Positions 1 to 9,096 of a stretch of DNA of 64,000 nt are shown one piece after another; position 1 is the stretch's first letter; the number at the start of each line of letters is the position of its first letter. The notes under the pieces were generated by a model. The model saw nothing but the letters and a program-made list of their open reading frames with translations, was not told the DNA's origin and made no database searches. A program made the position numbers and the translations under genes. Source of the stretch: Ignavibacteriales bacterium (lineage in GTDB: Bacteria; Bacteroidota; Ignavibacteria; UBA10030); the NCBI GenBank assembly GCA_026390575.1, contig JAPLFR010000001.1:402837-466836 (forward strand). The letters are read 5' to 3'.

Positions 1-356
1 CCCAGCACATTCAAAAATTCGTCGGTCCTGTTGAATGAGCCATAATTCATATAAATGATGCCGGCACCGATATTTCCGATGCCTTCAATATATTGTCCGT
101 AACTCAAAGTTCCGGCATTGACATCCATGAGATGGTTCACATAACTCACAGAAACTTTTGGCATACTCAACGTTCCTATTGATGCCGGATTATAAAATAG
201 GACATTCGGGTCATCCTTCATCGAGACGAAACTGCCATTCAATGCGGCGGCGCGCGCGCTCACATCTGTACGAAGGAAATTGAATATCCCTTGCTGGGCA
301 AGGAGCGTTGTTACAGTATAACCAGTAAGTATCAGTATCAATAGTATTCGTTTCAT
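1..356 (-). CDS. PorV/PorQ-like outer-membrane protein (partial, N-terminus only)
   Basis: The gene reads leftward from an ATG at 354-356 and runs off the window edge, so only about 118 codons are visible and there is no stop among them. Residues 1-20 are a clear signal peptide ending LLA, followed by QQG. The mature start has FLRTDVSARAAALNG, then DDPNVLFYNPASIGTL. This is the hallmark N-terminus of the PorV/PorQ (UPF0164-like) family of outer-membrane beta-barrels in the FCB group. In T9SS organisms such proteins shuttle or anchor secreted cargo at the outer membrane, and two probable T9SS cargo proteins occur later in this window. Which member of the family it is cannot be told from the fragment. 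No good Shine-Dalgarno sequence is visible upstream. The 239 bp to the next gene hold no other gene. Confidence 0.75.
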   Translation of the reverse strand, partial: MKRILLILILTGYTVTTLLAQQGIFNFLRTDVSARAAALNGSFVSMKDDPNVLFYNPASIGTLSMPKVSVSYVNHLMDVNAGTLSYGQYIEGIGNIGAGIIYMNYGSFNRTDEFLNVL

Positions 357-595
357 TGATTAGAATCTACAGAATAAGAGATTGATATTCAAGATTTCAT
401 TGAATCTTGCATGTTTACTCGAAATGCCGGTTTTTTATGTGGACCGGATTTCTACAGTTCTTACCTGGCATGTGAAAGGAATTAAAGGTGCAAGACGCCG
501 ATGTCGTTCTGCAAAACGCATACTAAAACATTCTCACGAACATCTTGCAACTAACCTGAGACTCAACTATTTTAATAAAGTAAAAGGAGTTTGAT

Positions 596-1459
596 ATGAA
601 AGATAAAAATCTCACGGCGACATTGTTGTTGTCGTGTCCGGATCGAAGGGGTATAGTTTCCCAGATTGCCCAATTCATATTTGAACGCAGCGGGAATATC
701 GTTGATTTGGATGAACACGTCGATGAGGATGATCATATATTTTTCCTGAGAGTAACGTGGGATATGAAAACATTTACCGTCCCTCCGGATACATTGGAAG
801 AGGTATTCCAGCCGCTCGCACGTGAATATCAAGCAAAATGGTTTATCAGGCTCAATCAAAACAAGCGGAAGATGGCAATCTTTGTCTCGAAGCATGCTCA
901 TTGCCTTCAAGAAATTCTATGGCGCCATGAGCTGGGAGAATTCGATGCAGAAATTGCGCTGATTATTTCCAATCATCCCGATCTTGGTTTTTTAGCTGAA
1001 CGGTATCATATTCCATTTCATGTGTTTCCTGTAAGCAACGAAAATAAAGCGGAGCAGGAAATAAAAGAATTAGAATTGATCCAGCGCGAACGGATCGATA
1101 CTATTATTCTGGCCCGTTATATGCAAGTGCTGTCACCGACGATTGTTAAACAATACGAACATCGCATTCTCAACATCCATCATTCATTCTTGCCGGCGTT
1201 TGCAGGTGCCAATCCTTATAAACAGGCGTATGAAAGAGGCGTGAAGATTGTCGGAGCAACGTGTCACTATGTAACAGAAGTCCTTGATGAAGGACCGATC
1301 ATCGAGCAAGACATCATCCGGATCTCACACAAAGATTCATTGGATGATTTGATCCGAAAAGGGAGAGATTTAGAACGTTTGGTACTTGCACGTGGAATCC
1401 GTCTTCACTTGCAAGATCGCATCCTTGTCGATGGACGAAAAACTGTCGTATTTGATTAA
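596..1459 (+). CDS. purU: Formyltetrahydrofolate deformylase
   Basis: PurU hydrolyses 10-formyl-tetrahydrofolate to formate and tetrahydrofolate, balancing one-carbon pools and feeding formate to purine synthesis. The 287 residues match the family length (about 280). Residues 8-85 form an ACT domain (LLSCPDRRGIVSQIAQFI) and residues 90-287 a formyltransferase fold with the active-site phrases LNIHHSFLPAFAGANPY and TCHYVTEVLDEGPIIEQD. The start is set by a strong AAAGGAG seven bases upstream of the ATG. The gene stands alone on the plus strand, with no obvious partner. The identification is secure from motifs; catalytic activity is known for the family, not shown here. Confidence 0.95.
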   Translation: MKDKNLTATLLLSCPDRRGIVSQIAQFIFERSGNIVDLDEHVDEDDHIFFLRVTWDMKTFTVPPDTLEEVFQPLAREYQAKWFIRLNQNKRKMAIFVSKHAHCLQEILWRHELGEFDAEIALIISNHPDLGFLAERYHIPFHVFPVSNENKAEQEIKELELIQRERIDTIILARYMQVLSPTIVKQYEHRILNIHHSFLPAFAGANPYKQAYERGVKIVGATCHYVTEVLDEGPIIEQDIIRISHKDSLDDLIRKGRDLERLVLARGIRLHLQDRILVDGRKTVVFD

Positions 1460-1593
1460 TAAAAGAATATACCTGCATTCTAACATCAATCACAACAGCA
1501 CGTGTGCTGTGATTTGGAAAAATTACCTTTGCAAATCAATCCGTTTTTTCTTATTTTATAAATAGTTCATAATATAAAGTCTTGAGGATAGTG

Positions 1594-1827
1594 ATGAAAG
1601 AAGGAATTCACCCAACATATAAAAAAGCGGTCGTTACCTGCGTATGCGGAAACGTTTTTGAAACCCGCTCTACAGTAGGCAACCTCCATATAGAAATTTG
1701 TGCCAATTGCCACCCGTTCTATACGGGCAAACAGAAACTGCTTGATTCAGCCGGCCGCATAGAGAAATTCAAAAAGAAATATGCAGCAAAGAAAGAAGAG
1801 CCGGCGGCGGCAACTGCTGGAGCATAA
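1594..1827 (+). CDS. rpmE: 50S ribosomal protein L31, zinc-binding form
   Basis: A 77-residue protein starting [10 protein letters not shown], the typical L31 N-terminus. It carries the zinc-ligand cysteines C16, C18, C36 and C39 (CVCG...[13 protein letters not shown]), so it is the C-plus form that binds zinc in the large ribosomal subunit. An in-frame TTG lies four codons upstream (1582), but the GAGG at 1584-1587 sits six bases before the ATG at 1594 and decides the start. The alanine-rich, charged tail ([12 protein letters not shown]) is a common extension in this phylum. A strong rho-independent terminator follows directly. Confidence 0.96.
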   Translation: MKEGIHPTYKKAVVTCVCGNVFETRSTVGNLHIEICANCHPFYTGKQKLLDSAGRIEKFKKKYAAKKEEPAAATAGA

Positions 1828-1845
1828 GTACGACGTTGAGATTGC

Positions 1846-1885
1846 AAAGGCGGAATGTGTTGTGAAACATGCATTCCGCTTTTTT
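1846..1885 (+). terminator. Rho-independent terminator of rpmE
   Basis: GCGGAATG at 1850-1857 pairs with CATTCCGC at 1872-1879, extended by G-U and A-T pairs, and is followed by six T residues (1880-1885). It lies 19 bp after the rpmE stop codon. Confidence 0.85.
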
Positions 1886-2074
1886 GTTGTCGGCAGTGAT
1901 ATTGTTCATAACACTGAACTTTCACGTGAGCACCCGTTCAAAAAAGACCTGACCGATGGCACAACAAATCTATATGTTTAAAGACGATCACTTTGTACAA
2001 TTCCTGTTGTTCATCCATTGCCAGCCTATCTCAAAAAGTTGCAGTCCAGGGCATTCTCATTGAAAGAAGATTGA

Positions 2075-3451
2075 ATGCAAGAAAACACAGATCAACAAGA
2101 TCAACCTCAACCAACCAATGCATATGACGGTCCGCGCGGAACAGCGGTAAAAATTCTCAATCGCATTGAGCGTTCAGACTCGTATCTGGATAAATTATTA
2201 GATGCCGAATTACGTTCGGAGGATATGAACGAGTTAGATAAGGGTCTGATGAATGAAATAGTAACCGGTGTGGTTCGCTGGAAAATGAAACTCGATTGGG
2301 TCTTGACGGGCTTTTTTCACGGCAACTTCACAAAAGCGGAGACCAATGTCAAGAATGCACTTCGCGTAGCTTTGTATCAAATCCAATTTCTTGACAAGGT
2401 GCCGCATTCTGCCGCGGTGAACGAGGCCGTGGAGTTCATTAAACGGTTACGCGGTCAAAAAGCAGCCGATCTCGTAAATGCTATTCTGCGCAACATCATC
2501 CGTAACATTGATAACATTCGTTATCCAGATCCGGAAGAAGATAAGATCCGAAATCTTTCAGTCATCGAATCACATCCTGTGTGGATGACGAAACGCTGGG
2601 TGGAACGCTACGGGTATGATGACGCGAAACGGATGATGGAAGCAAACAATACAATTCCCGATTTGGCGTTGCGCGTCAATCGCTTAAAAGTTGATTTCAC
2701 GTATTTCCTTTCATTGTTAGAAAAGCATCAGCTTCAATATACTCGGTCGCAGTATCTCGATTATTTTGTTCGGGTTCAGCATATGGCAGGCATCGGCAGT
2801 TCGGAACTCTTCCAGCAGGGATATTTTTCCGTGCAGGATGAAAGTGCCGGTATACCAGTGCTTTTACTGGATCCAAAACCCGGAGAACGTGTCATCGATC
2901 TTTGTTCTGCACCGGGCGGGAAAACGACTTTTATTGGTGAATTGATGAAAAACATCGGCGAAATTATTGCTGTCGATCGTTATGAGACTCGTCTCCATCT
3001 TGTGAAGAACGCATGTCAGCGGCTCGGTATCACGATTGTGCATTTAGTAACCGATGATGGCTCAACAATTGAAATTCCTCCTGCGGATAAAGTTTTGGTA
3101 GATGCACCTTGTTCGGGACTTGGCGTACTTTCGAAGAAACCTGATGCAAAGTGGCAGCGTGACGCAGATGATATTCCAAAACTCGTGCATTTACAGAAAT
3201 CGATTATGGAGAATGCAGCGAAACTTGTGAAGTCCGGCGGTATCCTTGTGTATAGCACGTGCACCATTGAACCAGACGAAAATATGAATCTTATTAAAGA
3301 ATTTCTTGAGCAGCATCCTGAATTCTCTATCGAATCTGGAATCAACATTATTCATCAGGATCTTGTTGGAAATCTTGGACAGGTAGAAACCTTCAGGCAC
3401 AAGCATGGAATGGATGGATCGTTCTCGATACGGCTGAGGAAGAAAGTATAA
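2075..3451 (+). CDS. rsmB: 16S rRNA (cytosine-967-C5)-methyltransferase
   Basis: RsmB methylates C967 of 16S rRNA using S-adenosylmethionine. The first roughly 150 residues are a NusB-like RNA-binding domain (GTAVKILNRIERSDSYLDKLLD, here split across the domain), followed by the Rossmann methyltransferase domain. The SAM-binding motif is DLCSAPGGKTT. The two family cysteines are in DAPCSGLG (C346) and YSTCTIEPDEN (C396), spaced 50 residues apart as in the E. coli enzyme, whose second cysteine is the nucleophile. At 458 residues it is slightly longer than E. coli RsmB (429) because of a polar N-terminal extension. The Shine-Dalgarno sequence is weak (AAAGAAG). No terminator is visible before the next gene, 70 bp downstream. 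Confidence 0.93.
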   Translation: MQENTDQQDQPQPTNAYDGPRGTAVKILNRIERSDSYLDKLLDAELRSEDMNELDKGLMNEIVTGVVRWKMKLDWVLTGFFHGNFTKAETNVKNALRVALYQIQFLDKVPHSAAVNEAVEFIKRLRGQKAADLVNAILRNIIRNIDNIRYPDPEEDKIRNLSVIESHPVWMTKRWVERYGYDDAKRMMEANNTIPDLALRVNRLKVDFTYFLSLLEKHQLQYTRSQYLDYFVRVQHMAGIGSSELFQQGYFSVQDESAGIPVLLLDPKPGERVIDLCSAPGGKTTFIGELMKNIGEIIAVDRYETRLHLVKNACQRLGITIVHLVTDDGSTIEIPPADKVLVDAPCSGLGVLSKKPDAKWQRDADDIPKLVHLQKSIMENAAKLVKSGGILVYSTCTIEPDENMNLIKEFLEQHPEFSIESGINIIHQDLVGNLGQVETFRHKHGMDGSFSIRLRKKV

Positions 3452-3521
3452 GAAGTCATCTCATACATTCAATTGCAAATAAAATAACTGTTACTTGACG
3501 AATAGTGGAGGCCAGCCGATT

Positions 3522-4736
3522 ATGAACCTCAACGAATTGCTTGCCGCCGAGCTGAAACGGCTCGAAGAATCTCAAACGATGAAGTATGAAACTGCGCTCC
3601 AATCTGCACAAGGGGGCGTTGTCAAGGTGCGCGGCAAAGAAGTCGTTATGCTTGCGTCGAATAATTATTTGGGAATGTCGAATCATCCTGCTGTGTGCAA
3701 AGCTGCAATCGATGGCATCAAGAAATATGGATACGGGCTTGCCTCGGTACGCTTTCTTACCGGCACACAAACAATTCATCTTGAACTGGAAAATACAATA
3801 TCGAAGTTTCTGAAATCGGAAGACACGATTCTTTTTTCCTCGTCCTTTGCGGCGAATGTTGCATTCTTCTCTGCCCTGACAAACGAGAGGCTTGGATACG
3901 AAAACTACAAAGATGTTATCTACAGCGACCGGCTGAATCACGCCAGTATTATTGACGGACAGCGGCTCTGCCGTGCGGAAACGACAGATCGTAAAATTTA
4001 TAATCACGGAGACGCTGCCGACCTGGAAAGGCAATTGGAAGGCGATAAAAACAATGATTACCGCATACGGATGATCGCCACAGATGGCGTCTTCAGTATG
4101 GAAGGCGACATAGCACCGCTGCCCAAAATTCTTGAGCTCGCGCAAAAGTATAATGCTGTGGTCTTTGTGGATGACGCTCACGGTATTGGCGTTTGCGGCA
4201 AGACCGGCAGAGGAACAGCGGAACAATGCAACGTGCTTGGTAAAATTGATGTCACCGTTGGGACTCTCGGCAAGGCTATTGGCGGTGCGGCAGGCGGTTT
4301 CATAAGCGGTGCGAAAGAAATGATAGCGTACTTGCGCCAAAAAGGAAGGCCCTATATATTTTCAAACTCGCTTCCGCCGGCTGTCGTGTGCGGCTCGATG
4401 GCGGCATTCGATTTATTGATGAAAGACAAATCAATTGTCAGGCGGCTTCAGGAGAATACGGCATACTTCAGAAAAGAAATCAAGAATGTCGGTTTTACAA
4501 TTATCGAAGGTATGCATCCGATTGTTCCGATCATGCTTGGCGAAGCGTCTATCGCGCAGGAAATGAGCAGCCAATTGCTTAAAGCCGGAGTCTATATCAA
4601 AGGATTGTGGTATCCGGTTGTTCCGAAAGGCGCAGCGCGGCTGCGCGCTCAAGTGTCGGCGGCGCTCACGAAAAAGGATATCGATCGCGCTCTTGAAGCA
4701 TTTGAAAAAGTTGGAAAGAAAATGAAACTCATTTAA
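3522..4736 (+). CDS. kbl: Glycine C-acetyltransferase / 2-amino-3-ketobutyrate CoA ligase-like aminotransferase
   Basis: A PLP enzyme of the alpha-oxoamine synthase family. Kbl cleaves 2-amino-3-ketobutyrate with CoA to glycine and acetyl-CoA in threonine breakdown. The sequence shows the N-terminal SNNYLGMSNHP, then SVRFLTGTQ, NHASIIDGQRLC, the aspartate/histidine pair in FVDDAHGIGVCG, and the PLP lysine K251 in GTLGKAIGG. The RLC/TGTQ wording and 404-residue length favour Kbl over BioF or serine palmitoyltransferase, but these sister enzymes cannot be fully excluded. An in-frame TTG at 3495 exists, yet GGAGG at 3507-3511 points to the ATG at 3522. No threonine dehydrogenase gene lies beside it, which leaves the pathway role as inference. 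Confidence 0.83.
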   Translation: MNLNELLAAELKRLEESQTMKYETALQSAQGGVVKVRGKEVVMLASNNYLGMSNHPAVCKAAIDGIKKYGYGLASVRFLTGTQTIHLELENTISKFLKSEDTILFSSSFAANVAFFSALTNERLGYENYKDVIYSDRLNHASIIDGQRLCRAETTDRKIYNHGDAADLERQLEGDKNNDYRIRMIATDGVFSMEGDIAPLPKILELAQKYNAVVFVDDAHGIGVCGKTGRGTAEQCNVLGKIDVTVGTLGKAIGGAAGGFISGAKEMIAYLRQKGRPYIFSNSLPPAVVCGSMAAFDLLMKDKSIVRRLQENTAYFRKEIKNVGFTIIEGMHPIVPIMLGEASIAQEMSSQLLKAGVYIKGLWYPVVPKGAARLRAQVSAALTKKDIDRALEAFEKVGKKMKLI

Positions 4737-4754
4737 CCTGCTCAGAAGTTTCCC

Positions 4755-5897
4755 ATGGCTGCTCCAGCAAAAAATCGACTTGCGTTCATCGACCTTCTTC
4801 GCGGATGGGCGCTGATTGTGATGATTGAAGTGCATGTGTTCAACACCTTTATCCTGCCCGTGTTGAAAACGACTCCCTGGTATCACATTCTGAATTTTAT
4901 CAATGGATTAGTTGCGCCAAGTTTTACTTTTATCTCCGGTTTTGTTTTCGTGCTTGCGAGCCAAAGGAAGCTTGAGTCTTTTCGGACCTACGGATCTGCA
5001 TTCTGGAAACAGCTTGGGCGAATCGGATTGGTGTGGGGCACAGGGTATTTTCTGCATCTGCCATTTTTTTCATTCCGTCGCATAATGAGCGATACGACAC
5101 AAGAGGGGTGGCTGAATTTCTATCAGGCAGATGTTCTTCACTGCATCGCGTTTGGATTACTCGTGCTTTTTATAACGAGATTGTTTATAAAGAATGGACG
5201 GACATATCGGACATTCCTCTTTACAAGCGGATTGTTCGTTGTTTTTACAACGATCTTCGTATGGAATTATGATTTCTTGAATTTAATTCCGGCTCCAATC
5301 TCAGCATACATAAACGGCCTGCATTATTCGCTTTTCCCGCTATTCCCGTGGCTGGCGTTTATGCTCTTTGGAGGGTACTTCGCTTCCCGATATATTGATG
5401 CCCGCGAACAAAAAAAGGAGCAAGAATTCATCTTACGTTTTGCATTTGAAGGAGCTCTTCTGTTTGTTGCGTGCATGATCGGAATGGAATTGCAATCCGG
5501 CATGCGCATCCTTCCAATAGATATCCGTGCAAATCCATTATTCTTTTTTGAACGGCTTGGAATTGTCATGCTGCTTCTTACCGCTTGCTGGTTCTATGCA
5601 GATTATCGCAAAACTGAGAAGTCGTTTGTATTAGATGTCGGCAGGGAATCGTTAATGGTCTACGCGGCACACCTCCTTGTCATTTATGGACGGTTCTGGA
5701 ATGAACGTAGCCTGGATTTTTATTATGGAAAAACATTCAATGTAACAGAATGTATGATAAGTACACTTACCCTTATTTTGGTGATGAGCGGAGCGGCAAT
5801 TGCATGGGGATGGATGAAGCGAAATCATTTACCGCTTGCACGCTTGTTATTTTTTATGTTCGCGGTAACAACTACAGCGATGTTTTTAATAAGATAA
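4755..5897 (+). CDS. Multi-pass membrane acyltransferase, DUF1624/HGSNAT-like
   Basis: A 380-residue integral membrane protein with about ten hydrophobic segments. The N-terminus RLAFIDLLRGWALIVMIEVH and the later APSFTFISGFVFVL match the heparan-alpha-glucosaminide N-acetyltransferase catalytic-like family (DUF1624). In that family a membrane histidine, here probably in EVHVF, is thought to take part in acyl transfer. The bacterial substrate is unknown, and related proteins act on cell-envelope sugars. It starts 18 bp after the kbl stop and may be co-transcribed, though without a good Shine-Dalgarno sequence. An alternative is the broader acyltransferase-3 group; the DLLRGWALI phrase argues for DUF1624. 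Confidence 0.7.
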   Translation: MAAPAKNRLAFIDLLRGWALIVMIEVHVFNTFILPVLKTTPWYHILNFINGLVAPSFTFISGFVFVLASQRKLESFRTYGSAFWKQLGRIGLVWGTGYFLHLPFFSFRRIMSDTTQEGWLNFYQADVLHCIAFGLLVLFITRLFIKNGRTYRTFLFTSGLFVVFTTIFVWNYDFLNLIPAPISAYINGLHYSLFPLFPWLAFMLFGGYFASRYIDAREQKKEQEFILRFAFEGALLFVACMIGMELQSGMRILPIDIRANPLFFFERLGIVMLLLTACWFYADYRKTEKSFVLDVGRESLMVYAAHLLVIYGRFWNERSLDFYYGKTFNVTECMISTLTLILVMSGAAIAWGWMKRNHLPLARLLFFMFAVTTTAMFLIR

Positions 5898-6010
5898 ATT
5901 GAAGTTGAAAAGCTATCATATTCGGCGCATAGAACTTAACCGAAGAATAACAATTATGCTCCATCAGGAGCGAATTGAGGAATGAGAAAGAGTAAAAAGG
6001 AAAAGGGAAC

Positions 6011-7174
6011 ATGGAAGTTGCATCATTCATTATGTTGTTTTTAGTTGTCATTTTGATTGTCGTCCTATTGCTTCGGCTCTCTTCACAAAAAGGAGCAAAT
6101 TCTTCCGATACTTCTCTGCTATTTCAGCAGCAGGTTGATGCGCTGCGCGGTGAAGTAAGTCAGAACCTCAAGAACACCGCAGATACGCTTGCTACATCTC
6201 TGAAGAATACGACTGACGTTGTGTTTAAAAGTCTGCAATCAACGACAGACACCGTAAACCAGCAGCTGACAACTGTGACTTCGCAATTAAGCAGCGTTAC
6301 ATCGCAGTTGCAAAATAACACAGGTCAAATGGGCTCTCGTCTGGATAATGCGGCGAAGGTTATTCAGGATGTGCAGAATAAACTTGGCGAGCTTGGTCAA
6401 GCGACACAGGAAATTAAAGAGTTAGGCCAAAGCGTTTCCAAATTGGAAGAAATGCTGAAGGCGCCGAAACTGCGCGGCGGGCTCGGTGAATTGTTGCTGG
6501 AAGATTTGCTCAAGCAGGTTCTTCCCGCAAATGCCTATGGTATACAGTACAGGTTTAAAGGTGGGCAGGCAGTCGATGCCGTCATTCGGCTCGCCGGCCG
6601 AATGGTTCCAGTAGATTCGAAATTTCCGCTTGAAAACTTTCAGAAAATGCTCGGAGCGAAATCTGAACAGGAAAAGAAATCTACTGCAAGATTGTTTCGA
6701 GCGGATGTGAAGAAACACATCGATGCGATCGCAGGAAAATACATTCTGCCCGATGAAGGCACGTATGATTTTGCATTGATGTATATACCGGCTGAGAATA
6801 TTTTTTATGAAACGATTATTAAGGATGAATCATTTCCTGATGATGAGGGTTTGCAATCGTATGCAAATTCACGGCATGTTATTCCAGTTTCCCCTAACAG
6901 CTTTTATGCGTATTTGCGTGTGATTGCGCTCGGCCTGAAAGGATTGCAGATTGAGCGAAGTGCAAAAGAAATATTTCAAAATCTTGAACTGCTGGGAACG
7001 GAACTGCGGAAATTCAACGACGTGTTTGAAACGCTGGGTTCACAATTGAACAATGCAAAGAACAACTACGACAAAGCCGATAAGCAATTGGCCGGTCTCA
7101 CTGAGAAATTCAAAACAGTGCAGTCTATTCCTGACGTCCAGGATAAAAAACAGTTGGATGCTTTTCCTCAGTAA
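6011..7174 (+). CDS. rmuC: DNA recombination protein RmuC
   Basis: A 387-residue protein with an N-terminal transmembrane helix (residues 5-23). A long Gln/Ser/Thr-rich coiled coil follows at roughly 35-150, with repeated NTADTLATSLKNTTD-like phrasing. The RmuC nuclease-like domain occupies about 150-340, with LRGGLGELLLEDLLKQVLP, PVDSKFPLENF and YIPAENIFYE. RmuC limits inversions between short inverted repeats in E. coli, and the domain belongs to the PD-(D/E)XK-like fold class. The start follows AAAAGGAAAAGGGAAC. It stands apart from its neighbours, with a 200-bp gap downstream. Confidence 0.92.
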   Translation: MEVASFIMLFLVVILIVVLLLRLSSQKGANSSDTSLLFQQQVDALRGEVSQNLKNTADTLATSLKNTTDVVFKSLQSTTDTVNQQLTTVTSQLSSVTSQLQNNTGQMGSRLDNAAKVIQDVQNKLGELGQATQEIKELGQSVSKLEEMLKAPKLRGGLGELLLEDLLKQVLPANAYGIQYRFKGGQAVDAVIRLAGRMVPVDSKFPLENFQKMLGAKSEQEKKSTARLFRADVKKHIDAIAGKYILPDEGTYDFALMYIPAENIFYETIIKDESFPDDEGLQSYANSRHVIPVSPNSFYAYLRVIALGLKGLQIERSAKEIFQNLELLGTELRKFNDVFETLGSQLNNAKNNYDKADKQLAGLTEKFKTVQSIPDVQDKKQLDAFPQ

Positions 7175-7375
7175 ACTTCCTCGCGCCTTCTGTAGATGAT
7201 TTTAAATGTATGTCATCTGAACCCACATCCTTCGGAAGAATATCTTTTCCTGTTTTGGATGCACGCTTTTGCGTGTATCATTCGAATGCACCCCCATTAT
7301 CATAAAGGGGAGTTGGAATCGTTATGGACTGCACTTTTAACTACGGAATGAACAACCACAAAACGAGGGAATAAA

Positions 7376-7597
7376 ATGACAACAGAAAATAACATATGTA
7401 CAAATGATCCCGACAGGAAAAATAAAATGAAAGATAACGGCCTTGCGGGTGGAATCTATGGTATGGCATTCATTGGTGCCGCGGTTTATTTCATTCAACA
7501 CGCAGCTACATTCTGGGAGGGAGTGTTGGGTCTCTTGAAAGCCATTATTTGGCCTGCAATGTTGATTTACAAGCTGCTGGAATTTCTCAAGATGTAA
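7376..7597 (+). CDS. Small predicted membrane protein
   Basis: A 73-residue protein of unknown function. The first 23 residues are polar (TTENNICTNDPDRKNKMKD), and the rest contains two hydrophobic stretches, GLAGGIYGMAFIGAAVYFI and VLGLLKAIIWPAMLIYKLLEFL. A good Shine-Dalgarno sequence (GAGGG) sits seven bases before the ATG, and the reading frame ends just before a 200-bp noncoding gap. Proteins with this GGIYGMAFIGAAVYFI-type core are seen as small conserved hypotheticals in many bacteria. No function can be assigned from sequence. Confidence 0.7.
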   Translation: MTTENNICTNDPDRKNKMKDNGLAGGIYGMAFIGAAVYFIQHAATFWEGVLGLLKAIIWPAMLIYKLLEFLKM

Positions 7598-7796
7598 ATA
7601 TTTCATTATTGAGTGGCCACCGGCTTGCCCCAAACGTCATGACGTAATGTCTTCGCCAGATCCATTCGTACCCGCCAGAGTTTTGCAGGAGGCATCAATG
7701 CGTGATTGGCGGGCGGTGGGCATGTGGTCATGAAAGAATTGTTATAGAAGCAATCTTTTCAGTGTTGTTATGGAAAAAAATCAAAGGAGTTTCTTT

Positions 7797-8858
7797 ATGC
7801 CCGAAAAAAGTAATATTCAACGCGGATCAAGCTTACTTGTCGTTGCTGCATCGCTTGTTATTCTTACCTGGGGCATCGTTCAGGCACAGTCCGTAATCGT
7901 GCTTATGCTCGTCGCACTTTTTCTTGCAGTGATCGCAGCACCGCCAGTGCTCTGGCTCAAGGAAAAGCGTATCCCCTCTGTTCTTGCTGTGCTGGCTGTT
8001 CTGGCGTGTATGATCTTCCTGTTGCTGCTGATCGGAGGATTCGTTGGCACATCGCTCGCTTCCTTTTCCGATAGCATACCGTTTTATCAGCAGCGCATCC
8101 AAGAGGAACTTCATGTGTTGAGAGGATTCATAGCAAGCAAGGGTTTTGCGATCAAGGAAAATGCTGTGCTCGAGTATGTGAATCTGGGTTCGATCATGAG
8201 TTTGACTGCTGGTTTGCTTTCAGGATTGACGTCAACACTTTCCAGTATCTTTCTGATATTTCTTACGGTCACATTCATCCTGCTCGAACTCTCAAGTTTT
8301 CCAATAAAGCTCGGTGCTATTCTCAACGATCCGAAAGTAGAATTTTCAAAATTCAGTAAATTCATCGATGACATCAATCATTATCTGGTCATCAAGACCG
8401 GCATCAGTGTGTTAACAGGAATTCTCATCGGAATCTGGATGTCTCTCCTTGGCGTGGATTTTCCCGTGCTCTGGGGTTTTCTGGCATTCCTGCTGAACTA
8501 TGTGCCGAGCCTCGGTGTGGTTATCGCTGCCGTTCCCGCAATACTTCTGACGTTTATTCAATTGGGTCCAGGTCATGCGGCACTTACGGCTCTTGGATTT
8601 ATTCTCGTGAATTTTATTGTCGGCACTGTTATTGAGCCAAAACTCGTAGGGCGGGGAGTTGGCTTGTCCACATTGGTAGTCTTCCTCTCGTTAATCTTTT
8701 GGGGAAACCTGCTTGGCATTATCGGTATGGTGCTGTGTATTCCATTTACAATGACCCTGAAATTTGTATTAGAGAACAATGAACAAACACGATGGCTGGC
8801 AATAGTACTTGGGCCGGAGACGTCTGTAAAGAATCTTCCACCTGAACCGAAAAAATGA
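7797..8858 (+). CDS. AI-2E family transporter (PerM/TqsA-like permease)
   Basis: A 353-residue membrane protein of the AI-2E transporter family (PF01594). It has two to three N-terminal helices, a soluble amphipathic loop (about residues 90-140, SDSIPFYQQRIQEELHVL), and a C-terminal helical block. Family hallmarks are the GVDFPVLWGFLAFLLNYVPS and VGTVIEPKLVGRGVGLSTL regions (each quoted only in part). Members export small molecules, including the quorum-sensing AI-2 precursor in E. coli TqsA, or drive Na+/H+ exchange; substrates are rarely known. The start is chosen at 7797 because AAAGGAG at 7782-7788 precedes it, rather than an upstream in-frame ATG at 7770. Confidence 0.85.
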   Translation: MPEKSNIQRGSSLLVVAASLVILTWGIVQAQSVIVLMLVALFLAVIAAPPVLWLKEKRIPSVLAVLAVLACMIFLLLLIGGFVGTSLASFSDSIPFYQQRIQEELHVLRGFIASKGFAIKENAVLEYVNLGSIMSLTAGLLSGLTSTLSSIFLIFLTVTFILLELSSFPIKLGAILNDPKVEFSKFSKFIDDINHYLVIKTGISVLTGILIGIWMSLLGVDFPVLWGFLAFLLNYVPSLGVVIAAVPAILLTFIQLGPGHAALTALGFILVNFIVGTVIEPKLVGRGVGLSTLVVFLSLIFWGNLLGIIGMVLCIPFTMTLKFVLENNEQTRWLAIVLGPETSVKNLPPEPKK

Positions 8859-9096
8859 AATTTCGTTGAAGGAGAAGGTACCTGCAAACTCTAAGAGATT
8901 TCCGTTTATGGCGGACAGGGAAACTATGACTTTGCTCCTCGCTTAAAACATATAGGGATAACAGAAGAGAGCGTGGGATGGTCTTCGCCTGAAGCACATT
9001 TCATCATATCTTTTCTCAAATAATTACGTAAACTATCCTGTGTGTATCATCCATCCGTTAGAGACTTTCACTAACAAAGAAAGTTACAGAGAATTT

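Noticed and set aside
390..409. Hairpin CAAGATT-TCATTG-AATCTTG upstream of purU
   Set aside because: The stem is only seven A/T-rich base pairs with no T-run, and no conserved leader motif was seen.
1495..1510. Inverted repeat ACAGCAC/GTGCTGT after purU
   Set aside because: Without a T-run it is not a convincing terminator, and the loop would be too small unless the inner pairs open.
3456..4340. Long minus-strand frame of 294 codons opposite the kbl-like gene
   Set aside because: The plus-strand protein has complete family motifs; the antisense frame has no signal, domain or ribosome site of its own.
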